Positions 26,824 to 35,282 are shown, counted from the stretch's first letter. The stretch is DNA of 41,731 nt from an uncultured Acidobacteriia bacterium (GCA_903925975.1 CAIYHG010000055.1:1-41731), one strand, 5' to 3'. Notes: generated from the letters alone by a model not told the origin. Translations and numbers: made by a program.

Positions 26824-26848
26824 TTGGCGCAGCCGTTTGAGACCCAGG

Positions 26849-26881
26849 CGCCGCCGGGAGGCCGATGATCTGCCGGCGGCG
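26849..26881 (+). terminator. Hairpin after the esterase
   Basis: CGCCGCCGG (26849-26857) and CCGGCGGCG (26873-26881) form a 9-bp perfect stem with a 15-nt loop, 26 bp after the stop. No U-tract follows. Confidence 0.4.
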
Positions 26882-26938
26882 GCTTCCGGCCGGAAGGAAA
26901 CATTCGGCCAATTGGGCGCCATTTGTTAAGGTGGACCT

Positions 26939-27259
26939 ATGCCGCCGGAAACCGAAGATCGTCAGCAGCATCGGAAGCTGCAGAAGGAATACGGGAGTTT
27001 TTATCGCGCCGTCAGCGATATTCTCTTCCGGCTCAATCCGATGGAGCTGGACGGCAAACACAATAAGGGCGAATACGATCCGGAAATAGACGCGTTGCTG
27101 TCGCGCATCCGCGAGACCGCGGATTCCGCCGCGCTGCGGGAACTCGTATTTGAGATATTCCGGGATAATTTCGGGGACGACAATTGCGGAGCTATCGAGC
27201 GCTTCGATGTTGTAACCGCGGAAATCTGGAAGGCCTGGGAACGCCACCGCGCGGCGTAA
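26939..27259 (+). CDS. Small hypothetical protein (106 residues)
   Basis: A small soluble, mainly helical protein, acidic in the middle. The pattern ILFRLNPMELDG...GEYDPEIDALLSRI, followed by LVFEIFRDNFGD, recalls the group of small proteins related to DUF1871, sometimes found as toxin-immunity or antitoxin-like proteins. That link is a resemblance only. AAGGTGG lies at proper distance before the ATG at 26939. The neighbouring gene converges with a 9-bp gap in which a GC palindrome (AGCCGGCCGGCT, 27259-27270) sits. No partner toxin gene was recognised. Confidence 0.7.
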   Translation: MPPETEDRQQHRKLQKEYGSFYRAVSDILFRLNPMELDGKHNKGEYDPEIDALLSRIRETADSAALRELVFEIFRDNFGDDNCGAIERFDVVTAEIWKAWERHRAA

Positions 27260-27268
27260 GCCGGCCGG

Positions 27269-27481
27269 CTACGGGTGCCTCTCGTTCGAGCGGCGCTGCG
27301 TTGTCATGCTGGATTTGAGGGCTGTTCTCGCCCTGGTCTGCGCTTGCGCGTAGGTACTGTCGTAGCCGCTATCGCCGTGATCCGTCGACCAGTGATATTC
27401 GTTGTGGCGATCCACGTCGTAGACGGTGTATTGGGCCTGATTTCCCGCGGGGTCGATAAATGTGAACGACTGGCTCGGCAT
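27269..27481 (-). CDS. Small hypothetical protein, aromatic-rich
   Basis: A 70-residue protein with QSFTFIDPAGNQAQYTVYDV, then NEYHWSTDHGDSGYDSTYA. It looks like a short beta-rich domain followed by a Tyr/His/Asp-rich tail. There is no signal peptide. A well-placed AGGAG before the ATG at 27481 and a natural amino-acid mix support it as a real gene. No family recognised. Confidence 0.6.
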   Translation of the reverse strand: MPSQSFTFIDPAGNQAQYTVYDVDRHNEYHWSTDHGDSGYDSTYAQAQTRARTALKSSMTTQRRSNERHP

Positions 27482-27565
27482 GGTCTCCTAGGGGCACATC
27501 GGTCCGTAATCGTACATTCACGGCCGGTAAACGCTTCAAGTGCAATTCCTTAGCTCTGTCCGAAG

Positions 27566-27597
27566 TATAGCAGCCCAAGCTTGGAAACCCTGCTATA
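27566..27597. repeat. Interrupted inverted repeat
   Basis: TATAGCAG (27566-27573) and CTGCTATA (27590-27597) are perfect inverted arms around a 16-bp centre that contains the palindrome CCAAGCTTGG. It lies between the gene ending at 27481 and the one starting at 27677. It may be an operator or a weak bidirectional hairpin. Confidence 0.45.
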
Positions 27598-27676
27598 GTT
27601 TGAACGGAAACGCCCAGGCTCCTCGCTCGGTGTCCGCGGAGCGCCCTTTCCATCGGTATTGAATCAGGTGATCTCG

Positions 27677-27919
27677 ATGCAGACGTTCATGGCGGAGCTC
27701 AGCAAGGTAATCGAAGAGGTGGATTTCGAAAGGTCCTGGGGCCGTGATCTGTCTCTTAACGATAAACAGCCAACCGTGAAGTTCACCTTCAGCGGCCGCA
27801 GGGTTTCGGCAGTCATCGATCCGGCTTCCTCGGAACGGTGGGTTCCCTCGACTTTTCACAGTAGCTTCAGCGCGGCTGTTCGCCGTATCGACAACGCCTG
27901 CAATATCCGCTGGCTCTGA
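27677..27919 (+). CDS. Small hypothetical protein (80 residues)
   Basis: A small soluble protein starting MQTFMAELSKVIEEVDFERS, with FTFSGRRVSAVIDPASSERW in the middle. The ATG at 27677 is preferred over an upstream TTG (27659) because AGGTGA is correctly spaced before it. The antisense frame over the same DNA is not supported by a ribosome binding site. No family was recognised. Confidence 0.55.
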   Translation: MQTFMAELSKVIEEVDFERSWGRDLSLNDKQPTVKFTFSGRRVSAVIDPASSERWVPSTFHSSFSAAVRRIDNACNIRWL

Positions 27920-28212
27920 AGTCCCGTCCCGCCGGCTGCTACCTGTAGAAGGCGCCCTTGTGTCAGGCAGCCCTTACGAGTTGGAAACGCCCTCACCTGC
28001 TATACTTGGGGCGGCATTCCCACCTCGAGCCGAGCGGCCCAACTGTTCTCCGGCCAACTCACCGTCCGTCCCAGATGGCCCCTGCCAGAAAGGAAGCAGC
28101 CCGCCGAGGGATTCATCCGTTCGGCCGGTGGCCCGCTTGGAGCGCCACTTCATATAGACCGGACGCCCGGCCGTATCCGCCAATTATGCAACGTAGTGGA
28201 GAGAACACATCC

Positions 28213-30501
28213 GTGATCGAAGGTTCCAAGGTTGGACGCGTCGCCTTTATCGGCAACTACCTGCCGAGAAAATGCGGCATCGCGACATTCACTTCCGATT
28301 TGCTTACCGCCGTGGCCGCCGAACACCCGGAGAGCGAGTGCTTTTCGGTGTCGATGAACGACATCAGAAACGGCTACGAGTATCCGGATGTGGTTCGCTT
28401 CGAAATTGACGACCAGGATCTTGCGTCGTACCTCCGCGCCGCGGATTTCCTCAACATCGGCAATGTAGACGTTGTGTGTTTGCAGCACGAGTTCGGCATC
28501 TTCGGCGGTCCGGCCGGCAGCCACATCCTGGCGCTGTTGCGCGAACTGCGCATGCCCATCGTTGTCACGCTCCACACCGTCCTGCGAGAACCGAGGACCG
28601 ATCAGCGGTTGGTCATGCAGCAACTCATCGCGCTCTCGACGCGCCTGGTGGTGATGTCGGCCCGCGGACGCGAGACGCTGCAGGAGGTCTATCACGCGCC
28701 GCCCGCCAAGATCGACCTGATCCATCACGGGATCCCGGACATTCCGTTTGTCGAGCCGGATGAACTAAAGGATGAGTTCGGCGTCAGCGGCCGGAGGGTG
28801 CTGTTCACGTTCGGCCTGCTCTCGCCCAACAAGGGCATCGAGCATGTGCTGAACGCGCTTCCGGCAATCGCGGCGGAGTTTCCGGACGTGGTGTACATGG
28901 TAGTGGGAGCGACGCATCCCAACGAGTTTCGCGATCGCGGTGAAGCATACCGGGTCGGCCTCGAAGCATTGGCCGCCAGGAACAAAGTCGAGAAGAACGT
29001 CATCTTCTACAACAGCTTCGTGGATCTCGACACGTTGAAGGATTTTATCGGCGCCGCCGACGTCTACATTACGCCCTACCTCAATGAAGCCCAGAGCACG
29101 TCGGGCACGCTCGCCTATACCTTCGGCTCCGGCAAGCCCGTGGTTTCGACGCCCTACTGGCACGCGGCCGAACTGCTGGCGGACGGACGCGGCGTGCTGG
29201 TTCCGTTCGGCAATGCCGCCGCCATCGCAACTGAAGTATCCGCGTTGTTGCGCGACGACACTCGCCGAAACCGAATGAGGGAGGGCGCCTACAGGCTGGG
29301 ACGGGAGATGGTTTGGAGTAACGTAGCGCGCATGTATATGCGGTCGTTCGAGCTTTCCCGGCTCGAGGCCCTATCGATGCGCCGCAAGTCTCTTTCCACG
29401 AAAACGCTGGACCAGAGACCTCGTGAAGCGCCTGACGTGAAGCTGGATCATCTCTTGCGGATGACGGATTCGACGGGGATATTTCAGCATGCTGTATTTA
29501 GCGTGCCGAACTTCGCCGAAGGTTATTGCACGGATGACAACGCGCGCGCCTTCATCCTGTCGGTACTGCTCGAAGACCTGGGGGAAGATGCCGGACGCGT
29601 CCGTTCACTCGCCACCACTTACGCGGCGTTTCTTTGCTACGCGTTCGACCGCAAGACGGGGCGGTTCCACAATCATCTGTCCTTTGACCGCCGCTGGCTT
29701 GACCAGCAAGGTTCGGAGGATTGCCACGCCAGGGCGCTTTGGGCGCTCGGCGTCGGCGTCGGGGGGTCATCGTACCGTAGCTTTCAGGTGATGGCCGGCC
29801 AACTGTTCGTGGAGGCTCTCCCCACCGTACTCTCGTTCGGCTCGCCGCGAGCGTGGGCGTTTGCCTTGATCGGTATTCACGAGTATCTTCGCAGATTGAG
29901 CGGTGATAGTTCGGTGTCGCAAATACGGGAGGCGCTTATCGGCCGGTTGATGGACCTATATGATCGAACCGCCACGCCCGACTGGCCATGGTTTGAAGAG
30001 GTGCTGAGTTACGATAACGCGAAACTCGCGCATGCCCTGATTTTGAGCGGCCGCGCCACGGGCAACGCGGCGGTATTCGAGCGAGGGATTGAGACGCTTC
30101 GCTGGCTGGTGAAGCTACAGACCTCCGAGAGCGGGCACTTCCGGCCGATTGGCAGCAACGGATTCTTCCGGCGCGGCGGTACGCGCGCCAACTTCGATCA
30201 ACAGCCGGTGGAAGCGCAGGCGATGATCTCGGCTTGCCTGGAAGCCTATCGATCCACGTCCGACGTCTGGTGGTACGAACAGGCGCAGCGCGCGTTTGAC
30301 TGGTTCATCGGCTGGAACGATCTCGGGCTGGAACTGTACTCGCCAAGAACCGGCGGTTGCCGCGACGGGCTGCACGTGGACCGAGTGAACCGCAACCAAG
30401 GCGCCGAGTCCACGCTGGCGTTCCTCTTGTCGTTGGCGGAGCTGCGGCTCACTCAGAACCTCGTCACTAGTTTCAGGGCTCCCATCGTGGTGGAGAATTG
30501 A
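28213..30501 (+). CDS. GT4 glycosyltransferase fused to an alpha/alpha-toroid glycosidase-like domain
   Basis: A 762-residue cytoplasmic protein, probably bifunctional. The N-terminal half (about residues 1-400) is a GT-B glycosyltransferase of family 4: FIGNYLPRKCGIATFT, VVCLQHEFGIFGGP, HGIPDIPF, GLLSPNKGIEHVLNAL, and the donor-site stretch NEAQSTSGTLAYTFGSGKP. The C-terminal half (about 430-750) is Trp-rich and helical, with YCTDDNARAFI, DCHARALWALG, WPWFEEVLSYDNAKLAHALI and HFRPIGSNGFF. It resembles an (alpha/alpha)6-toroid domain, as in some glycosidases or epimerases. It opens the operon GT4/GH130/GT4/GH130. The GTG at 28213 is used because GGAGA lies about 10 nt upstream; an ATG at 28183 lacks a ribosome binding site. 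Confidence 0.85.
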   Translation: MIEGSKVGRVAFIGNYLPRKCGIATFTSDLLTAVAAEHPESECFSVSMNDIRNGYEYPDVVRFEIDDQDLASYLRAADFLNIGNVDVVCLQHEFGIFGGPAGSHILALLRELRMPIVVTLHTVLREPRTDQRLVMQQLIALSTRLVVMSARGRETLQEVYHAPPAKIDLIHHGIPDIPFVEPDELKDEFGVSGRRVLFTFGLLSPNKGIEHVLNALPAIAAEFPDVVYMVVGATHPNEFRDRGEAYRVGLEALAARNKVEKNVIFYNSFVDLDTLKDFIGAADVYITPYLNEAQSTSGTLAYTFGSGKPVVSTPYWHAAELLADGRGVLVPFGNAAAIATEVSALLRDDTRRNRMREGAYRLGREMVWSNVARMYMRSFELSRLEALSMRRKSLSTKTLDQRPREAPDVKLDHLLRMTDSTGIFQHAVFSVPNFAEGYCTDDNARAFILSVLLEDLGEDAGRVRSLATTYAAFLCYAFDRKTGRFHNHLSFDRRWLDQQGSEDCHARALWALGVGVGGSSYRSFQVMAGQLFVEALPTVLSFGSPRAWAFALIGIHEYLRRLSGDSSVSQIREALIGRLMDLYDRTATPDWPWFEEVLSYDNAKLAHALILSGRATGNAAVFERGIETLRWLVKLQTSESGHFRPIGSNGFFRRGGTRANFDQQPVEAQAMISACLEAYRSTSDVWWYEQAQRAFDWFIGWNDLGLELYSPRTGGCRDGLHVDRVNRNQGAESTLAFLLSLAELRLTQNLVTSFRAPIVVEN

Positions 30502-30527
30502 GTCCGTTGACGCCAGGGGTCCCGGCG

Positions 30528-31994
30528 ATGAGCATCGCGCCGCTTCACATCACACGGACGGCAATCGCTCTGCGGCCGGACCAGTCCCGCGTTCTGATCA
30601 GGCCTTTCAATCCTGGCGACGAGCGGCGAACGCGGAGCATCGTCGCGCGCATTCTCGCGCTTCCCGAAGCCCTGGTTCTTCCACTGGTCACTCAGGTTCT
30701 TGCCGTATTCTCCAGCAGGCACCGGAATATCAGTGACCTTCTTCTCGAACGCTTTCAGTATGTCGAAAACCTGCTGTCTCTCGATGACGATCTTTCCGAG
30801 CCCAGGAAACTCCTGATCGGTGCGTACTTCGTTTCCGAGTTCTCGCTCGAATCCGCGGCTCTGTTCAATCCGTCGATTGTGCCGCACCCGGACCAGACGG
30901 CGGTACCGCCAGGCGGGCTGCGGTTCATTCTGAGTCTGCGAGCCACCGGTGAAGGGCATCTCTCCTCGATCACGTTTCGAACGGGCATGATCCACCCTGA
31001 CGGGCGGATCGAAGTGATGAACGCCAAGGGCTGTCTGTGCGAACCACGCCAACTCCCTAACCAACTGTACGAGAGGGACCTCTTCGAGCGGAAACTACAG
31101 GAACTGGGCATGGCGGGCGAATTCACTTGCCGGACGTTAGACCGCCTCGGGCCAGTTTTCACTTTGGACGAACTGTTCTGCCGCGTATCTGAGGAATTGC
31201 GTCTGCCCTGCGCTCCCGATGCGGAACCGAGCAACCGCCGTGAGGCGGATGGAATCTGGCGGCTTGCCGACTCGAACTATCAGGTTCAGTTCACGCCAGA
31301 CCAGGACTTGTCCGAGCGCATCATTTTTCCGGCTTCTCCGTCTCAGAGGAACGGCATAGAGGACGCGCGCTTCGTCCGCTTTCAGGGCGACGATGGCTCC
31401 AGCGTCTACTACGCCACTTTCACTGCCTATGACGGCAGGGTTGTGATGCCGGAACTCATGGAGACCTCCGATTTCCTCCAATTCCGCTTCATCACCCTGA
31501 ACGGCCCGGCTGCGCAGAACAAGGGCATGGCGCTGTTCCCCCGGAAGGTGAACGGACTGTATGCCATGCTCTCGCGACATGACAATGAAAACCTCTACTT
31601 GGTGCTATCCGATAACGTGCATTTCTGGTATGAGCCCAAACTGATTTTGGCGCCCGAGTTCCCATGGGAGATTGTTCAGATCGGGAATTGCGGGTCGCCC
31701 ATCGAAACCGATGCCGGATGGCTGGTTCTCAGCCACGGCGTCGGCCCCATGCGCGAGTACTCCATCGGCGCGTTTCTGCTCGATAAAGACGACCCCACCA
31801 AGGTGATTGGCCGCATGCGGGAGCCGCTGCTCCGGCCAACCGAGGACGAGCGGCGCGGTTACGTGCCCAACGTCGTGTACAGCTGCGGCGCCCTGGTGCA
31901 TCGCGGCCAGCTCATTCTTCCATACGCCTATGCCGACCACGCGACCAGTTTCGCTACCGTAGCGCTGGACGATGTCTTGGGCGCCATGCGGTAG
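30528..31994 (+). CDS. GH130-like glycoside phosphorylase/hydrolase (long form)
   Basis: A 488-residue protein. A helical N-terminal part (about residues 1-150: DERRTRSIVARILALPEALV and a DLLLERF helix) precedes a five-blade propeller of the GH130 type with ALFNPSIVPHPDQ, GIEDARFVRF, GMALFPRKVNGLYAMLSR, IGNCGSPIETDAGWLVLSHG and GYVPNVVYSCGAL. GH130 members act on beta-mannosides, mostly by phosphorolysis. The EDARF loop holds the Asp typical of the family. The ATG at 30528 is preferred (AGGGG about 8 nt upstream); an in-frame TTG at 30498 overlaps the previous stop. The following GT4 gene overlaps its end by 23 bp. Confidence 0.82.
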   Translation: MSIAPLHITRTAIALRPDQSRVLIRPFNPGDERRTRSIVARILALPEALVLPLVTQVLAVFSSRHRNISDLLLERFQYVENLLSLDDDLSEPRKLLIGAYFVSEFSLESAALFNPSIVPHPDQTAVPPGGLRFILSLRATGEGHLSSITFRTGMIHPDGRIEVMNAKGCLCEPRQLPNQLYERDLFERKLQELGMAGEFTCRTLDRLGPVFTLDELFCRVSEELRLPCAPDAEPSNRREADGIWRLADSNYQVQFTPDQDLSERIIFPASPSQRNGIEDARFVRFQGDDGSSVYYATFTAYDGRVVMPELMETSDFLQFRFITLNGPAAQNKGMALFPRKVNGLYAMLSRHDNENLYLVLSDNVHFWYEPKLILAPEFPWEIVQIGNCGSPIETDAGWLVLSHGVGPMREYSIGAFLLDKDDPTKVIGRMREPLLRPTEDERRGYVPNVVYSCGALVHRGQLILPYAYADHATSFATVALDDVLGAMR

Positions 31995-33051
31995 ACAGGC
32001 CGGAGGGAATACCACGAAGACTGGAAAAAGAGTGGCGATCCTATCGCCCGTAGCGTGGCGGACGCCGCCGCGGCAATACGGCGCCTGGGAAACCGTTGCC
32101 GGCAATATTGCCGAAGGGCTGGTTGCCCGCGGCTGGGACGTAACCCTGTTCGCCAGCGGCGACTCCGTCACCTCGGCCCGCTTGCACGCCGTGGTGGAGC
32201 GCGGTTATGAAGAGGACCGCTCCATTGACCCGAAGGTGGCCGAATACCTGCACATCCCCGAGGTGTTCGAACACGCCGCGGAGTTCGATATCATTCACAG
32301 CCATTACGACTTCATGGCTTTAGCCTACAGCCGGCTGGTGAAGACGCCAATGGTGACAACGATCCACGGGTTTTCTTCCCCGCGAATCCTGCCGGTGTAT
32401 CGCAAATATGGCGACGGCTACTTTGTCTCGATCAGCAACTCCGACCGCCTCCCCGGGCTGAACTACGTTGCGACCGTGTATAACGGGATCGATCTGTCGC
32501 TGTATCCGTTCCAGGAACGCGGCGGTGACGACCTTGTTTTTCTGGGCCGGATTCACCCGGATAAGGGCGTTCACCTGGCCATCGAGGCAGCGCGCCTGAG
32601 CGGCCGGCGTCTTGTGATTGCAGGCATCGTGCAGGACCGGGCGTATTTCGAGCGGCAGGTTCAGCCGCACCTCGATGGCACGAACATCCGCTTCATAGGC
32701 CCCGTCGATGTGGCGGGAAAGAATGAGCTGTTCGCGCAAGCCTACGCGCTGCTGCATTTGAATACCATTCCCGAGCGGTTCGGGCTGGTGCTGGCCGAAG
32801 CCAATGCCGCCGGCGTGCCGGTGATCGCGATGGATCTCGGCTCTTGCCGCGAAGTCATCAGCGACGGCGTAACAGGCTTTCTGGTGGGGGGCGCCGCTGA
32901 GGCTGCGCATTGCCTGGAACGTGTTCCTCAAATCGAGCGGAGCGCGTGCAGGCAGCGGGTGGAGCGGTGTTTTTCCGTGGACACAATGGTGCGGCAATAC
33001 GAGAGCGTATACTCGACAGTCCTCGATTTGGAGAAAAGGAAATCGGCATGA
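31972..33051 (+). CDS. GT4 family glycosyltransferase
   Basis: A 359-residue GT-B glycosyltransferase. The N-terminal domain begins RVAILSPVAWRTPPRQYGAW, then HSHYDFMALAYSRL, then TTIHGFSSP. The C-terminal domain has VFLGRIHPDKGVHLAIEAA and the nucleotide-sugar motif NTIPERFGLVLAEANAAGVP (the E-x7-E pattern). It is soluble, without a signal peptide. The ATG at 31972 overlaps the GH130 gene and has a weak ribosome binding site; a GTG at 32032 right at the conserved start is an alternative. Its stop overlaps the next GH130 start by 4 bp (ATGA), indicating translational coupling. The acceptor and sugar are unknown. Confidence 0.88.
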   Translation: MSWAPCGRQAGGNTTKTGKRVAILSPVAWRTPPRQYGAWETVAGNIAEGLVARGWDVTLFASGDSVTSARLHAVVERGYEEDRSIDPKVAEYLHIPEVFEHAAEFDIIHSHYDFMALAYSRLVKTPMVTTIHGFSSPRILPVYRKYGDGYFVSISNSDRLPGLNYVATVYNGIDLSLYPFQERGGDDLVFLGRIHPDKGVHLAIEAARLSGRRLVIAGIVQDRAYFERQVQPHLDGTNIRFIGPVDVAGKNELFAQAYALLHLNTIPERFGLVLAEANAAGVPVIAMDLGSCREVISDGVTGFLVGGAAEAAHCLERVPQIERSACRQRVERCFSVDTMVRQYESVYSTVLDLEKRKSA

Positions 33052-33983
33052 AGCCCGACATCATCAGGCGGTACGCGCACAATCCGATTCTCACCAAGGG
33101 CGAGATTCCGTACGCAGTGGAGACCGTTCACAATGCGGCGGTGGTGAAGCATGACGGTGAATACATCATGCTCTTTCGATCTCACCTCCGTACCGGCCGG
33201 TCGATCATCGGCCTGGCCCGCAGCCGCGACGGCTTCCGGTTCACGGCCGACCCTCAGCCTTTCCTCACGCCCGCGCGGGAGGGGCCCTTCGCGGCGTACG
33301 AAGAGTTCGGCGTGGAAGATCCCCGTGTGACCCGTATCGAGGACGTCTACGTGATCACGTATAGCGCATACTCGCGGAGCGGCGTGCGAATCGCCTTGGC
33401 GAAAACGAAGGATTTTACCCGGGTTGAACGGGTTTCGCTTATCACTCAGGCCGATCATCGCAACGTGGTGCTATTCCCCGAAAAGTTCGGCGGGCTCTAT
33501 GCCAGATTGGATCGTCCTCACTCGGAGATCGCGCCCTGGTCCATTTGGCTCTCCTACTCTCCGGACCTACGCTTCTGGGGGCGGTCGGAACTTCTCATAC
33601 GGCCTGAACCGTATCACTGGGACGAGATGAAGATCGGCCCCGGCGCTCCGCCCTTCAAAACGGACAGGGGATGGCTTTCGATCTACCACGGCGTTTTCCG
33701 TACGATGGATGGCGCCGTGTACCGTCTCGGCGTGGCTCTCCACGACCTTCAGAACCCCGCAATGGTGATTGGCGTGAGCGATTCCTGGATACTGGAGCCC
33801 CAAGATCCGTGGGAGAGGACTGGCTATGTCCACAATGTCGTGTTCACGTGCGGTGCGGTTCCCGAACCGGATGGCACCGTCAAGATCTACTGGGGGGCGG
33901 CGGACACGGTGATGTGCGTGGGGGAAGCGAATGTTTCGGAGCTCGTGGATCTGTGCATTGACCACGGCCGGCCGGCGAAGTAG
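33048..33983 (+). CDS. GH130 glycoside phosphorylase/hydrolase (short form)
   Basis: A 311-residue GH130 protein of typical length. NPILTKGEIPYAVETVHNAA starts the propeller. EEFGVEDPRVTRIEDVYVIT holds the general-acid Asp of the family. FPEKFGGLYARLDRP and the conserved GWLSIYHGVF follow. GH130 enzymes split or build beta-mannosidic links, often using phosphate. It is coupled to the upstream GT4 gene by the ATGA overlap at 33048-33051, with AAAAGGAAA nearby as the ribosome binding site. A perfect hairpin 31 bp after the stop closes the operon. Whether it is a phosphorylase or hydrolase depends on phosphate-binding residues not resolved here. Confidence 0.88.
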   Translation: MKPDIIRRYAHNPILTKGEIPYAVETVHNAAVVKHDGEYIMLFRSHLRTGRSIIGLARSRDGFRFTADPQPFLTPAREGPFAAYEEFGVEDPRVTRIEDVYVITYSAYSRSGVRIALAKTKDFTRVERVSLITQADHRNVVLFPEKFGGLYARLDRPHSEIAPWSIWLSYSPDLRFWGRSELLIRPEPYHWDEMKIGPGAPPFKTDRGWLSIYHGVFRTMDGAVYRLGVALHDLQNPAMVIGVSDSWILEPQDPWERTGYVHNVVFTCGAVPEPDGTVKIYWGAADTVMCVGEANVSELVDLCIDHGRPAK

Positions 33984-34014
33984 GGCGGCGTCCCTTTGCC
34001 GCAGTGGTCCGCTA

Positions 34015-34038
34015 GAGAGCGCCTTGCGCGGCGCTCTC
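34015..34038 (+). terminator. Hairpin closing the GT4/GH130 operon
   Basis: GAGAGCGCC (34015-34023) and GGCGCTCTC (34030-34038) form a perfect 9-bp stem with a 6-nt loop, 31 bp after the stop of the last gene. No U-tract follows. Confidence 0.6.
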
Positions 34039-34120
34039 GGAATCCCGTAGAGTCTGCGAATCGTGGCGCTTAACTAACACAAGCGAAAGAAGATGGCAGC
34101 ACTGTGGCATCCTTGCTCGG

Positions 34121-34149
34121 TTGACAAATTAGCGGACTTAACTGATAAT
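34121..34149 (+). promoter_or_regulatory. Consensus-like sigma70 promoter
   Basis: TTGACA (34121-34126, perfect -35), a 17-bp spacer and GATAAT (34144-34149, 5 of 6 for the -10). It would start transcription near 34156, leaving a leader of about 115 nt before the small gene at 34271. It stands out because other gaps in the window show no clean promoter. Confidence 0.75.
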
Positions 34150-34270
34150 AGTTAATGTCTGAGCGCTTCTGCCCACTCGCAGACGATCTGAGCTAAGTCA
34201 GGTTGCCTGCTCCCTTCCTTAGCCCACCCAGGAAGTCTGTCGCTGTAGGCTCCTCCGAAAGGGAAAAAAC

Positions 34271-34516
34271 GTGAAGCGCGTAAACCTTGCAGTTACGGTT
34301 GAAGAGCTCAAGCTTTTGACCAGCCTGGCGTCGGATCAACTATTCCGCAGACAGTTCATCGACCCGAGAATACCCGGTTACAAGAGCTGTCCGGAAGACC
34401 TGAGCCTCGGCAAAGCGCTGGTTGGACGCTTGCGGTTGTTTATCGACGATGGCGCGCGGCACACTACCGCGGCGCTGATGCAGAACCAGCCCCTAAAGGC
34501 AGGGAAGGTTCTATAA
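34271..34516 (+). CDS. Small hypothetical protein (81 residues)
   Basis: A small soluble protein, MKRVNLAVTVEELKLLTSLA then LFRRQFIDPRIPGYK, with a predicted helical N-terminus and a basic C-terminus. The start is a GTG at 34271 preceded by AAAGGGAAA. It lies downstream of the strongest promoter-like sequence in the window. The next small gene follows after 57 bp and may be cotranscribed. No family recognised. Confidence 0.6.
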   Translation: MKRVNLAVTVEELKLLTSLASDQLFRRQFIDPRIPGYKSCPEDLSLGKALVGRLRLFIDDGARHTTAALMQNQPLKAGKVL

Positions 34517-34573
34517 CGAATATCTCTGACAATCTGGGGCAGATGCCGAGCCGGGTATCCCCTTAGCAGGAGC

Positions 34574-34819
34574 ATGGAATTGACAACTACAAAATTCCGC
34601 GTGACGGTCTCGTTCACCGCAGCGCAGGTGGCCACACGAAGGCGTGAAACATTTCTGCCTGGAGAGTTGATCGTCATGGTCGACGGATCGGAATTACCGT
34701 CCGAATCGCGATTCACCCGGATCAATGGCCTCCGGCCGAACAAAGGTCTTGAGTGCCGCTACACGCTGGCGTCGGACGAGTTGAAAGAAAAGACCGAAAT
34801 AGCCGGCCGGCCCCGATAG
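34574..34819 (+). CDS. Small hypothetical protein (81 residues), beta-rich
   Basis: A small soluble protein starting MELTTTKFRVTVSFTAAQVA, with FLPGELIVMVDG, then FTRINGLRPNKGLECRYTLA. Alternating hydrophobic residues suggest a small beta barrel. AGGAG lies just before the ATG at 34574. It converges with the zinc-ribbon pair, 27 bp away. No family recognised. Confidence 0.6.
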   Translation: MELTTTKFRVTVSFTAAQVATRRRETFLPGELIVMVDGSELPSESRFTRINGLRPNKGLECRYTLASDELKEKTEIAGRPR

Positions 34820-34846
34820 CCGGAAAACGGCGTCAGCGCCCGGCCG

Positions 34847-35035
34847 CTAGCGCTTCTTGGGGGGCGGGGGCGAGAGCCAGACGTCATAAAACCTGTGCTT
34901 GCAGACCCGGCAGCGGTAGGGAACCCTGCGGAAGAGGCGCATAACTCCGTCCAGTACGCTGGGCCGGTCTGAGCGGCGTGCGTCCCTATTCCCGCACTGG
35001 GGGCAGCGTATCGGTAGGTCTTCGGGAGTTGTCAT
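34847..35035 (-). CDS. Small zinc-ribbon protein (copy 2)
   Basis: A 62-residue protein with two Cys pairs: CPQCGNRDARRSDR and YRCRVCKHRFYD, the latter after an amphipathic segment VMRLFRRVPYRC. The spacing suits one zinc ribbon. It is a paralogue of the protein just upstream (35032-35232): both have CPxCGxRD.RRS, a short helix and VPYRCR.C..RF. The two genes overlap by 4 bp (ATGA), so they are translationally coupled. The role is unknown; a nucleic-acid or partner-protein contact is possible. The tail is Pro/Lys-rich. Confidence 0.75.
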   Translation of the reverse strand: MTTPEDLPIRCPQCGNRDARRSDRPSVLDGVMRLFRRVPYRCRVCKHRFYDVWLSPPPPKKR

Positions 35036-35232
35036 TCGACGGATCCTGCAGCTCGTATGTGGAAGCGCCGGTTACATTCCCGGCAGCGGTAGGGGACCAG
35101 GCGAAACGCGTTAAGCGCGAAATCCAAAATCCCGCGCCGGGAGGAACGGCGCACGTCCCGGCTGCCGCAACTGGGGCACCTCAGTACGACGTATTCGTAC
35201 TGACCGTCTTTCTCGGGTGGTTGACCGGCCAT
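35032..35232 (-). CDS. Small zinc-ribbon protein (copy 1)
   Basis: A 66-residue protein with CPSCGSRDVRRSSRRG, helix ILDFALNAFRLVPYRC and CRECNRRFHI. It is the first gene of a coupled pair with the paralogue at 34847-35035. The ribosome binding site is weak (GGAAG, rather far from the ATG at 35232). The protein is basic and has no signal peptide; function is unknown. Confidence 0.75.
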   Translation of the reverse strand: MAGQPPEKDGQYEYVVLRCPSCGSRDVRRSSRRGILDFALNAFRLVPYRCRECNRRFHIRAAGSVE

Positions 35233-35260
35233 CCGCTCAGCTCTTCCTTCAATATATAGC

Positions 35261-35282
35261 GAAGCGCCTCGTGGGGCGCTTC
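35261..35282 (-). terminator. Hairpin between the hypothetical gene and the zinc-ribbon pair
   Basis: GAAGCGCC (35261-35268) and GGCGCTTC (35275-35282) form a perfect 8-bp stem with a 6-nt loop, between the stop at 35356 and the zinc-ribbon start. It could end the upstream minus-strand transcript. No U-tract. Confidence 0.45.
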
